Origin: Antricoccus suffuscus
Lineage (GTDB): Bacteria; Actinomycetota; Actinomycetes; Mycobacteriales; Antricoccaceae
NCBI RefSeq assembly: GCF_003003235.1
Contig: NZ_PVUE01000001.1
Location: forward strand, 496,001-560,000
Direction: 5' to 3'
DNA length: 64,000 nucleotides
Shown here: piece by piece, positions 1-7,780 of the stretch
Layout: each line of letters opens with the position of its first letter
How positions within the stretch are numbered: position 1 is the first letter of the stretch
Made by a program: the position numbers and the translations under genes
Notes under the pieces: model-generated
The model's database searches: none
What the model saw: only the letters and a program-made list of their open reading frames with translations
What the model was told of the DNA's origin: nothing

Positions 1-1224
1 GACGGCGAGCGCGAGCCACCCCGCTTGTCGGTCAAACTCGGCTTTGCCGATCGGCAGCCGCGACGCGATGTGCCGCAATAGCGCGCCCGGCTGTGCGCGG
101 CACCGCCGGGCGACCGCGGTCGGCGCCAACGTGCCCTTGCGGACGCTCACCAGCCCGAGCGCACGAGCGCTGTCGCGAAGGATCGCGATGGGCGGAGTGA
201 GATCCTCACGGTTTGCCTTGCCGATCCACCAGTCGGTAATACCGGTTCGTTGGGCTACCTCCTCGACCATTCTGGGCGGCAGGTAGCCGGCGTTGGTCAG
301 CCGTGCTCCGTCGTCGATGACGTCGAGGAGCGCCATGTACGGTGCGGTCAGGCGGGCGGCGTCAGTTGCCTCGACCTCGTCGGTGGTTACGTCGCGTGCC
401 AGTAGTTGTGTGAGTCTGCGGTCGCCGCCGCGGATGAGTCGTTCGCGCAGCGCGGCCAACTCCTCGGCCACCGGGACTGGCGGCGCGAACGTTGTTGCGA
501 GTGCTGCGTTGGCCTCGTCGACGTCGAACTGGTCGGGGTCCCAGTCGGCGGGGAGCCAGTCGTGGGCATGGCCGGCGTCCTCAAAAGTAGGAGGGAGTGC
601 CGACGGGTCGTATCCGCTGCGCACCCACGCTGCCAACTCCGCGTAGCCCCAGGTACCGCCGCAGTCCTCGGGTGGGCATGCCAGCCGTCCGGCCACGCAG
701 CGCACCTCGACTGGCGGCTCGTCGGTGACTTCCTCGACGGCGAGCACGTGGTCCCAGCCGTCGCCGAAGTCGTACTCGTACCAAAGCCGGTCGCCCTTGG
801 CGCTGAGGACCTGATCGAGCCGGACGCGGTCTTCGAGTACGCCGTCCTCGCCGTCGTCGATGTCGAAGGGCGTGACGAAGTACGGCGAGCGCCGGTCGCT
901 TCCCGTTCGGAAGCGGTGCAGGTGACTGTCGAACCATCCCATCGCGGCTTGGATCGCGAGGTGCAACTGGTCGAGGGTCAGGTCGCCGGGTAGCTCAAGC
1001 CGCCGCCACACTGGCGGCTTGGTGTCGACCAGGTCTAACCGGACCTTAAAGCCACGAACGTCGGCAGGCGCATCGCCGAGCGCTGGTTCCGGTGTGACCA
1101 GCGCAGCATCGATCGACGCCTTCGCGCGGTCGGCGAGGATACGCAAGAGTGCCTGTTGCTGCTCCGGGGTCGACTCCGCGGCGAGCTGCTCGGCGAGTCG
1201 TCGTACGTCCTCAGTATTCGACAT
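1..1224 (-). CDS. pRiA4b ORF-3-like protein (partial, runs off left edge)
   Basis: Reading back from ATG at 1224 the frame is open for 408 codons to base 1, so the C-terminus is missing. Residues about 35-170 match the plasmid pRiA4b ORF-3 / IS1096 passenger (TnpR-like) fold: a KVRLDLVDTKPPVWRRLELP strand-turn, LDQLHLAIQAAMGW, then WYEYDFGDGWDH and a Cys-containing segment with CPPEDCGG (seen directly). The family occurs in plasmids and chromosomes of actinobacteria and rhizobia; its biochemical role is unknown. The later part (about 230-408) is helical and not recognised. No transposase or plasmid gene is visible next to it. It lies on the same strand as the downstream-facing thioesterase and dehydrogenase but is separated by 130 bp. 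Family call is firm, function unknown. Confidence 0.8.
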   Translation of the reverse strand, partial: MSNTEDVRRLAEQLAAESTPEQQQALLRILADRAKASIDAALVTPEPALGDAPADVRGFKVRLDLVDTKPPVWRRLELPGDLTLDQLHLAIQAAMGWFDSHLHRFRTGSDRRSPYFVTPFDIDDGEDGVLEDRVRLDQVLSAKGDRLWYEYDFGDGWDHVLAVEEVTDEPPVEVRCVAGRLACPPEDCGGTWGYAELAAWVRSGYDPSALPPTFEDAGHAHDWLPADWDPDQFDVDEANAALATTFAPPVPVAEELAALRERLIRGGDRRLTQLLARDVTTDEVEATDAARLTAPYMALLDVIDDGARLTNAGYLPPRMVEEVAQRTGITDWWIGKANREDLTPPIAILRDSARALGLVSVRKGTLAPTAVARRCRAQPGALLRHIASRLPIGKAEFDRQAGWLALAV

Positions 1225-1356
1225 GGTCGCCAGTCAACCATTGCTCATTACGAACACCGCGACTTGGGGAGGGCTGTAGTACGTCGTACTCGTGGAGTCC
1301 GAAACCGCTGTCGGTAACTCGGAGGGCTGGTGTGCCGCCGACAGTTATCGGGCAGG

Positions 1357-1749
1357 TCAGGCCGGCAGATGAGTGCTCGACACCTCGACAAGCAGCTTGT
1401 CGTCGTTCCCCAAAATCTGTGTCTGGACGACCGTGAGTCGACGTCCCGCCCGCACAATAGTTGACTCCACTCTGAGCTCACCACCACGTTGGTTTCCCAA
1501 CATCGAGGCGTTGAGCCCGAGGGTGATCATCCGTGGCCCATTCCCGGATTCATCGCAGTTTGCGAGGTTCGCGGCATGCGTGGCCGTGCTGTCGGCGAGC
1601 GTGAGCAGTACGCCGCCGTGGACCATTCCTCCCGAGTTGGTGTGCTCGTCCCGGACGGCAAAAGTGGCCACCACCCGGCCGTCAACAAACTCCGGCTCGG
1701 TAAGCCCAAGCAGCTTCGACAGAGGATTGTCGACGACGGACCGTTGCAT
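1357..1749 (-). CDS. PaaI-family hotdog thioesterase
   Basis: A 130-residue single hotdog domain. The segment NSGGMVHGGVLLTLADS (residues about 38-54) is the PaaI-type motif, in which the HGG turn and the following Asp sit at the acyl-CoA thioester. The C-terminal strands (GRRLTVVQTQILGNDDKLLV) complete the fold. Proteins of this family hydrolyse acyl-CoA or aryl-CoA thioesters in the cytosol; the substrate cannot be read from sequence. It lies about 100 bp downstream of the methylmalonate-semialdehyde dehydrogenase gene on the same strand, so a role in the same acyl-CoA catabolism is possible but inferred only from position. Length is normal for the family. Confidence 0.85.
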   Translation of the reverse strand: MQRSVVDNPLSKLLGLTEPEFVDGRVVATFAVRDEHTNSGGMVHGGVLLTLADSTATHAANLANCDESGNGPRMITLGLNASMLGNQRGGELRVESTIVRAGRRLTVVQTQILGNDDKLLVEVSSTHLPA

Positions 1750-1851
1750 TCGTTTGCTCCCGAGTTTGCCGTGGTGGCGCTTGCGCCATGCTAGCTGTTC
1801 GGGACTAGGACCTGACTGTGCCTACATCGAGAAGGCCGCGACGTACTTCGG

Positions 1852-3348
1852 TTAGTTCTGTGGGAAGCCGAGGTTGATGCCGCCGTGACTCGGGTCGAGC
1901 CACCGGCTGGTGACGACCTTGCCGCGGGTGAAGAAGTGCACGCCCTCGGTGCCGTGCGCGTGAGTGTCTCCGAACAGCGAGTCCTTCCAGCCGCCGAAGG
2001 AGTAATAGGAGACCGGCACCGGGATCGGCACGTTGATGCCGATCATCCCGACCGTGACGTCGTTTTGGAACCGCCGCGCGGCGCCGCCGTCATTGGTGAA
2101 GATCGCGGTGCCGTTGCCGTACGGGTTGTCGTTGATCAGCGCCAGGCCTTCGTCGTACGACGCCACCCGGATCACTGAGAGGACCGGCCCGAAGATCTCG
2201 TCTTTATAGATGTCCATCTCCGGCGTCACACGATCGAAGAGCGTCGGGGACAGCCAGAAACCGCCGTCCGCGCCGTCCACCTTGCCGCCGCGCCCGTCGA
2301 CGACGAGGTCGGCGCCGGACTCGATCCCGGAGTCGACGTACGACGCCACCTTGTCGCGGTGTGCACCGGTGACCAGCGGCCCCATGTCCGTGCCTTTGGT
2401 TCCGTCGCCGGTGGTGAGCGCGCTCATCCGCTCCTTGATCTTGATGATGAGCTCGTCGGCGACCGGCTCGACGGCGACCAGTGCCGAGATCGCCATGCAG
2501 CGCTCGCCGGCCGAGCCGAACCCGGCGTTGATCGCGGCATCCGCGGCGAGGTCGAGGTCTGCGTCCGGCAGGACCAGCATGTGGTTCTTGGCGCCGCCGA
2601 GAGCTTGCACGCGTTTGCCCTGCGCCGTACCGGTTTCGTAGACGTAGCGGGCGATCGGGGTCGAGCCGACGAACGAGACGGACGCGACGTCCGGGTGGGT
2701 CAGTAGCGCGTCGACGGCTTCTTTGTCGCCGTGTACGACGTTGAACACGCCGTCGGGCAGGCCCGCGTCGCGCCACGCCTCGGCGATCAGGTTGGCGGCA
2801 GACGGGTCCTTTTCGGACGGTTTGAGTACGACGGCGTTGCCGCAGCCGATCGCGATCGGTACGAACCACAGCGGGACCATCGCCGGGAAGTTGAACGGGG
2901 AGATGATCGCGCTGACGCCGAGGGGCTGGCGTAGTGAATAGACGTCGATGCCGGTCGATACGCCGGAAGAGTAGCCGCCTTTGAGGAGGTTCGGTATGCC
3001 GCACGCGAACTCGGCGACCTCGAGCCCGCGGATCACTTCGCCGCGCGCGTCGGAGAGCACTTTGCCGTGTTCAGAGGTGATGACCGCGGCGATGTCGTCG
3101 GCGCGGGCATTGAGGATCTCGCGGAATTTGAACAGCACCGCTGTGCGGTTGGTGATCGACGTCGCCGCCCACTTCTTCCCGGCCTCGGCGGCCTGGGCGA
3201 CGACTTCGCCGACTTCGTCGGTCGAGGCGAACGCGACATGCTTGGTCACCTCGCCGGTCGCCGGATTGAAGACCTCGCCGGTCCGCTCGGGCGACTCCGT
3301 GCCCCATTCGGATCCGCCCACGAAATGCCGCACGATTGGTGTATTCAC
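1852..3348 (-). CDS. mmsA: CoA-acylating methylmalonate-semialdehyde dehydrogenase
   Basis: A 498-residue aldehyde dehydrogenase superfamily enzyme. It should convert methylmalonate or malonate semialdehyde, NAD and CoA to propionyl- or acetyl-CoA, CO2 and NADH, in valine and pyrimidine/inositol catabolism. Seen: ISPFNFPAMVPLWF (about 149-162), the GGAKNHM segment (251-257), where this subfamily lacks the usual catalytic Glu, and the nucleophile Cys284 in GSAGERCMAIS. The start is GTG 3348, preceded by GAGGAGT, giving VNTPIVRHFVGG; a longer open frame to 3468 adds a non-conserved 40-residue leader and is rejected. Length matches the family (about 500). No mmsB or valine genes are adjacent in the window. 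Confidence 0.93.
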   Translation of the reverse strand: MNTPIVRHFVGGSEWGTESPERTGEVFNPATGEVTKHVAFASTDEVGEVVAQAAEAGKKWAATSITNRTAVLFKFREILNARADDIAAVITSEHGKVLSDARGEVIRGLEVAEFACGIPNLLKGGYSSGVSTGIDVYSLRQPLGVSAIISPFNFPAMVPLWFVPIAIGCGNAVVLKPSEKDPSAANLIAEAWRDAGLPDGVFNVVHGDKEAVDALLTHPDVASVSFVGSTPIARYVYETGTAQGKRVQALGGAKNHMLVLPDADLDLAADAAINAGFGSAGERCMAISALVAVEPVADELIIKIKERMSALTTGDGTKGTDMGPLVTGAHRDKVASYVDSGIESGADLVVDGRGGKVDGADGGFWLSPTLFDRVTPEMDIYKDEIFGPVLSVIRVASYDEGLALINDNPYGNGTAIFTNDGGAARRFQNDVTVGMIGINVPIPVPVSYYSFGGWKDSLFGDTHAHGTEGVHFFTRGKVVTSRWLDPSHGGINLGFPQN

Positions 3349-3434
3349 TGTGACTCCTCGACGCTCGAAACTCCCTCCCGACACACTATGTGCCGAGAGG
3401 GAGTCAACGTACGACGGAGTGCCGGCACGAGCCG

Positions 3435-4303
3435 CTAGTGGTCGAGGCGCCGCCGGCGGCCAACCCATACGAGCCCGAGTCCCGATGCTAAGAGCAGCCC
3501 CGCGTAGGGCAGTAGCGACACGGTATCCGTGCCGGTGTTGGCGAGGCTGCGAGTAGCCGCAGCAGGATCCGTCGCGCCAGCGAGAGATGTAGTGCCGTCA
3601 CTATCGTGTACGAGATCGAAGTCCAATGACTGGTACGAAGCCGATTGTCCGTCGACATTGCAGACTGCCTCCACGTGATAATGCCCGGGTTCCGCGGGAT
3701 AGCCGGCCGTCCAGTGTCCGGTGGCATCCGTACCACTATCGGCCGGTCGTGTGAAGGTCTTCGGGAGTTGTGCCGTGACAGTTACTGTTCCGGGGGAACC
3801 GCCAATCGCGCAGCCATTGCCGCTAATTTGAACGAATTGTCCATTGGCATCGACGCCCAGTTTTACAGCAAGTGTGTTGTCGCCGGCGAGGAGGTCTGCC
3901 GCCGGGCCGGCTGGTTGCGAACTCGCCGGTACCGTCAGCATCGGGTACTCAATGGTGGTGTTGTAGATGTCGCAGACCGCGTGCGCGGTGTAATCGCCGC
4001 CGGAACGATCGAGTGTTGCGACGACATACCAATCCCCGCTTCCGGTGACGTTCACCGTGATCGTGGTGCCGGCCAGCACGCCGTTCTTGTCGGCGAATCC
4101 CACGATCACCTCCCCGGGTGTCCCGTCCGTGCCGATGCAACCGCCGCCAGCGATTCCCCATACGTCTGGTGTGCTCGCAGATGCTGGCGAGGCCCAAGGG
4201 GCGGAAGAGTAGTCGGCGCATCAGCGACTGCGGCTGGGATGGCGGACATCGTTAGCAGCGCTGCCGCCGTGATGATCTGACAGATACGTGAGCGAGCGGT
4301 CAT
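3435..4303 (-). pseudogene. LPxTG-like wall-anchored surface protein, frameshifted
   Basis: The 5' part (4303 down to about 4215) encodes a signal peptide, MTARSRICQIITAAALLTMS followed by AIPAAVADA. The mature protein continues in another frame: translated from the stop at 4221-4223 it reads DYSSAPWASPASASTPDVWG and runs open to 3435. The C-terminus is SLANTG (a LAxTG-type sortase motif), a hydrophobic helix and GRRRRLDH, a standard cell-wall sorting signal. Joining the frames needs loss of one base (or gain of two) near 4212-4222. No slippery heptamer is present there, so mutation or sequencing error is likelier than programmed frameshifting. Cys pairs suggest two beta-sandwich repeats. No sortase gene is in the window. 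Ligand unknown. Confidence 0.7.
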
Positions 4304-4685
4304 TTGGGTCCCCGTCTGAGGAAGTCTGTGGATTACCTATACCTCTCGCACACATTTCGCGAGGTCATAATAGGTGTGACGTAAGCGTTATCTCAAACGG
4401 GCGGCTGTTCACCCGATTGTTATCCATCGATGTGCTCGCCTGGTGAACAGGTGGTTCAGAGGGCTCGACATACGGGGGCGAGAGGCTGCCCGGTTGATTT
4501 GAAATCACCATCGAATGATCACGAGGCGATAACAATCGGTTGAGATTGAGCGTGAGGTGCGTCCCGCTGACTTGTCCCCATGTGCCCCACCAGTCACAGT
4601 AGTGACGGCTTATTAAAACTGAATATCTGCGCGCCCATAGTGTGAGCGCAGTCGCTTCCTCCCCCCGTGAACAAAAGGTCTCGCA
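4304..4685. other. Divergent promoter region upstream of the surface-protein genes
   Basis: 382 bp between the frameshifted surface-protein gene and the amidase operon. No coding frame is convincing. It is AT-richer than its flanks and carries a 12-bp perfect inverted repeat (CCGATTGTTATC at 4413-4424, GATAACAATCGG at 4528-4539), a short GTCAC/GTGAC dyad near 4594, and a poly-C run just before the amidase start. I saw no confident riboswitch; a c-di-AMP (ydaO) element, common before actinobacterial wall hydrolases, was looked for and not recognised. Confidence 0.5.
4413..4539. repeat. Spaced 12-bp inverted repeat, candidate regulator sites
   Basis: CCGATTGTTATC at 4413-4424 and its exact reverse complement GATAACAATCGG at 4528-4539, 103 nt apart, in a divergent promoter region. 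Two oppositely oriented binding sites for one regulator would give this pattern; this is inference. Confidence 0.4.
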
Positions 4686-7094
4686 ATGCGTGCTGCCAAT
4701 GCACCCAGTCGTACATCGACCGTCTCTCGAGTACTTACGATCGCCGTCTCGGCATTAGTGCTCAGCGGTGCCCTGATCGGCATCCCCATCATCCGCGGTA
4801 TCGCCGAGGACCCGAAGCCGGTCTCGCCCGCTGTACAGGACATTGCTCTCGGTGCGCCCGCCGCACCGGCTGCAAAAGTCAAGGTGCTGGACTCCGGAGA
4901 CAATCCGGCACCTGCTCCTAGTGCTCCTTCCGCGCCGAGCGCGAGCGGTACCGCCGCGCCGACGCCGGAGGCAAGCCCACCCTCTAGCGAGTCCCAGTCA
5001 CCCACGTCGCCCGGTGCTGCGCCTGATTCGAGCGCGGCCCCAGCCGCTCCCAGCACGTCGCCTGCGCCTGGTTCTCCGAGCACAGCCCCGGCATCGCCAA
5101 GCACAGCGCCTGCGCCGTCGGCGCCGGGCGCTCCTGCGCCCCCCGCTACGGGCATGCCTGAAGGCAGCAAGACGATGGTGCTTGCCCAGCCGAACACTAA
5201 AGGCTTCTCGATGGCCGGTGTGACCTGGGCGGGCGACAACCCGACGACTGGCCTGGCTGTGCAAATTCGCGTGAAGGACACAGAAAAGGGCACGTGGTCC
5301 GGGTGGACCGATCTGAGCCTCAATCAAGACGGCGGCCCGAATCCCAACGCCGCGGGCGAACGGAATGGCACCGATCCGTACTGGTTCGGGACCTCGGACG
5401 GCATCGAAATATCGGTCACGATTGCGCCTGGCGTCAACATCACGGATGCCAAACTAACGCTGATTGATCCTAAGAAGATCTCGCAAGATGGAAATCCTGG
5501 CGCCCCGCAACCGGCAGCGCAGGCGCACGGTGCACCCGGCGATCAGCCACTTGTATATACGCGAGCTCAATGGGGCGCGGACGAGAGTAAGCGGACCTGG
5601 GATCCGCAATACGCCTCGACCATCAAAGCAGCGACCCTCCACCACAGCGCTGACGGGAACAACTACTCCGAGGCCGATGTGCCTGGCATCATGCGGTCGA
5701 TCTACCAGTACCAAGCCGTGACCCAAGGCTGGGGCGACATCGGCTACAACGTCGTCGTCGATAAATTCGGTCGTGCCTGGGAGGGTCGCTACGGCGGACT
5801 TGCCTCGACCGTGATCGGTGCACATGCTGGCGGGTTCAATACATACACGTTCGGTGTATCGATGCTTGGCAACTACGACCTGGTAGACGTTCCGGCGGCG
5901 ACCAAGGAGACGGTGGCACAGCTCATCGCGTGGAAGTTCGGGCTCTATGGCGTCAATCCCACTGGGACGACGCAACTTACACAGATGAATGGCGGTTTCA
6001 CTACGGCAAAGTTCAACGACGGACAGACAGTGACTCTGAACACGATATTCGGGCATAGGGACACTGGCAATACAGTCTGCCCAGGTCGCTACGGATACGC
6101 AGCGCTCCCCTCTATACGTGCCAGAGTCGCGCAGATTATGTCGTCGTATCCAGCGTTTGATCCTCAAGGTGCAATGTCGACCGGAGCGGGGACCAATGGC
6201 GAGATCGCGATCAATGGTTGGGCATTCGATGGGAGCGCTCCGTACGGTTCGGCCACGGTCATGTTCACCTTGAACGGGCAGGTTGCGGGATACGCTAGTG
6301 CGTCTGGTCCACGCCCAGAGCTTGGGAATTATGGAATTCCGGGCAACCATGGATTTACAACAACGCTGAAACCATCGTCGACCGGTAGTGACACCGTCTG
6401 CATGTTTATTTTCAACCTAGGTAATGGAAAAGATGTCTTGGCCCAATGCTCCAAGGTGGTAATTCCTAAGATCAATCCGCAGGCTGCCTTCACCGCGACG
6501 AAGGACGCAGCCGGATTGATTCACGCTGATGGCTGGGCGATTGATATGAGCGCACCGATGGAGCCAACTGTGGTGATGCTGACGCTGGACGGTGCTGCGG
6601 TCTCGTTCTCCTACGCCAATGGTCCCCGCCCAGAACTTGCGAACTACGGAATTCCAGGCAACCACGGACTGAACACCGTAGTACAGGGAAGTCGAACTTC
6701 GAGCAACCTGTTGTGTATGTACGTGTTCAACATCGGCGCCGGTAGCGACATTCTTGCCGGTTGCTTGACTCTGGCACCCCCCCCAATAGACCCACAGGGC
6801 GCGATGCAGGCTGGAGTCGATAAGAGCGGCAATATTGTGGTCGACGGCTGGGCGTTCGATCTTAGCGATCCAACAGCGGCGGCGACGGTCATGTTGACGT
6901 CAAACGGGCAGGCTTTTGCCTTCCTGTACGCCGATCAACCGAGGCCGGAGTTGGCCAATTATGGGGTGCCGGGCAATCACGGTTTCGTCTACGCGACGAA
7001 GCCGTCCAAGGGTTCGAGCCAGGTGTGTATGTACGTCTTTAATATCGGCGGGGGCGCTGATCGACTCGTCGGCTGTGCCACGGTCAAGGTCTAG
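4686..7094 (+). CDS. Secreted PGRP-type N-acetylmuramoyl-L-alanine amidase with three GW-type repeats
   Basis: An 802-residue exported wall enzyme. Order: N-terminal signal/anchor helix (about 15-36), Ala/Pro/Ser-rich linker (about 75-155), a beta-rich region with WxxW (about 160-270), and an amidase_2/PGRP domain (about 285-485) that cleaves the lactyl-Ala bond of peptidoglycan. ATLHHS (His319/320) and the GHRD / VCPG segment (His457 and the nearby Cys) are the zinc-site motifs. Three copies of a ~104-residue repeat follow (about 492, 596 and 701 onward), each with GWAxD, RPELxNYGIPGNHG and a final Cys pair (VCMxxFN...GC). The start ATG 4686 is preferred over an out-of-frame GTG at 4667. It is first in a three-gene operon, with 8 bp to the next gene. 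The repeats probably bind wall polymer (inference). Confidence 0.9.
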   Translation: MRAANAPSRTSTVSRVLTIAVSALVLSGALIGIPIIRGIAEDPKPVSPAVQDIALGAPAAPAAKVKVLDSGDNPAPAPSAPSAPSASGTAAPTPEASPPSSESQSPTSPGAAPDSSAAPAAPSTSPAPGSPSTAPASPSTAPAPSAPGAPAPPATGMPEGSKTMVLAQPNTKGFSMAGVTWAGDNPTTGLAVQIRVKDTEKGTWSGWTDLSLNQDGGPNPNAAGERNGTDPYWFGTSDGIEISVTIAPGVNITDAKLTLIDPKKISQDGNPGAPQPAAQAHGAPGDQPLVYTRAQWGADESKRTWDPQYASTIKAATLHHSADGNNYSEADVPGIMRSIYQYQAVTQGWGDIGYNVVVDKFGRAWEGRYGGLASTVIGAHAGGFNTYTFGVSMLGNYDLVDVPAATKETVAQLIAWKFGLYGVNPTGTTQLTQMNGGFTTAKFNDGQTVTLNTIFGHRDTGNTVCPGRYGYAALPSIRARVAQIMSSYPAFDPQGAMSTGAGTNGEIAINGWAFDGSAPYGSATVMFTLNGQVAGYASASGPRPELGNYGIPGNHGFTTTLKPSSTGSDTVCMFIFNLGNGKDVLAQCSKVVIPKINPQAAFTATKDAAGLIHADGWAIDMSAPMEPTVVMLTLDGAAVSFSYANGPRPELANYGIPGNHGLNTVVQGSRTSSNLLCMYVFNIGAGSDILAGCLTLAPPPIDPQGAMQAGVDKSGNIVVDGWAFDLSDPTAAATVMLTSNGQAFAFLYADQPRPELANYGVPGNHGFVYATKPSKGSSQVCMYVFNIGGGADRLVGCATVKV

Positions 7095-7102
7095 GTCGTT
7101 TG

Positions 7103-7780
7103 ATGCCTTCCGATGAGATGCAGTCCGATACCGATCCGAAAAAGGGAGTTCCAGGAGCCGGGCGGTACATTGTGATCGCTGCCAGCGTTGGGATCGTTGC
7201 TGTGCTTGCCGTGATCTTGGTCGCGGTGTTGGGATCGAACGGCAGGACCGACAACGCTGCCGATGGGGGGACCAAGGCCGCGTCGTCCGTCCCGCCGGAT
7301 AGCTCCTCGCCTTCAGCGCCGGACTCGACGCTGACCAGTACGTCGGCCGGGTCGCCGGGCACAGATAGTTCGTCCGCCACGAAGCCGTCGACATCGGTCT
7401 CGACGCCGCCTTCAGCCAGCAAAACTGCGCCGCCGCCGTCGGCTGGTGATGTGTCTGGGCAGCCTGCGCTCCCTCCGATCTCGGGGGCCGAAGTCGTTAT
7501 CACCAGCGTTACTTCGGCGCCCGGCACGCATTCTATCGATGTCTCAGCCGCAGTAAACGGGATCACTACGCTTGACGGCACCTGTACGGCCACTGCAACA
7601 ATGGGCAGCGAAAGCGCCAAGGCGTCGGTAAAGGCGCTCTTTGACGGTCGGGGCATGTCGTGCGGTTCCATCACCATTCCCATGCAAGGTAAACCCGGTG
7701 GCAAATGGAAGGTGACCGTCGTCTTCACTGCCGCCGTAGGTACCACGGAATCAGCCGCCGCGACTGTGGAGATCAAATAG
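7103..7780 (+). CDS. Membrane-anchored Ser/Pro/Thr-rich extracytoplasmic protein, unknown function
   Basis: 225 residues. A short cytosolic N-terminus (about 20 residues) is followed by one hydrophobic helix (YIVIAASVGIVAVLAVILVA), a Ser/Thr/Pro-rich stalk of about 80 residues, and a C-terminal ~95-residue domain of alternating beta strands with two Cys (TLDGTCTAT and GMSCGSITIP), which could form one disulphide. The architecture is that of a wall-spanning anchored protein. No enzyme motif is seen. It sits between two secreted wall enzymes: 8 bp after the amidase, and its TAG directly abuts the ATG of the next gene. A structural or adaptor role at the surface is inferred from that. ATG 7103 is preferred over TTG 7100. 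Confidence 0.75.
   Translation: MPSDEMQSDTDPKKGVPGAGRYIVIAASVGIVAVLAVILVAVLGSNGRTDNAADGGTKAASSVPPDSSSPSAPDSTLTSTSAGSPGTDSSSATKPSTSVSTPPSASKTAPPPSAGDVSGQPALPPISGAEVVITSVTSAPGTHSIDVSAAVNGITTLDGTCTATATMGSESAKASVKALFDGRGMSCGSITIPMQGKPGGKWKVTVVFTAAVGTTESAAATVEIK

Noticed and set aside
406-993. Plus-strand frame of 195 codons at the left end
   Set aside because: It opposes the pRiA4b ORF-3-like frame, which has clear family motifs.
1-1224. Insertion sequence suggested by the IS1096-passenger-like protein
   Set aside because: No transposase, terminal inverted repeats or target duplication are visible, so no mobile element is called.
4200-4240. Programmed -1 frameshift in the sortase-type gene
   Set aside because: No slippery heptamer or downstream structure at the junction; a mutation or sequencing error is simpler.
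4304-4685. c-di-AMP (ydaO) or 6C RNA before the amidase operon
   Set aside because: A C-rich run is present but the flanking consensus of either RNA was not found by eye.
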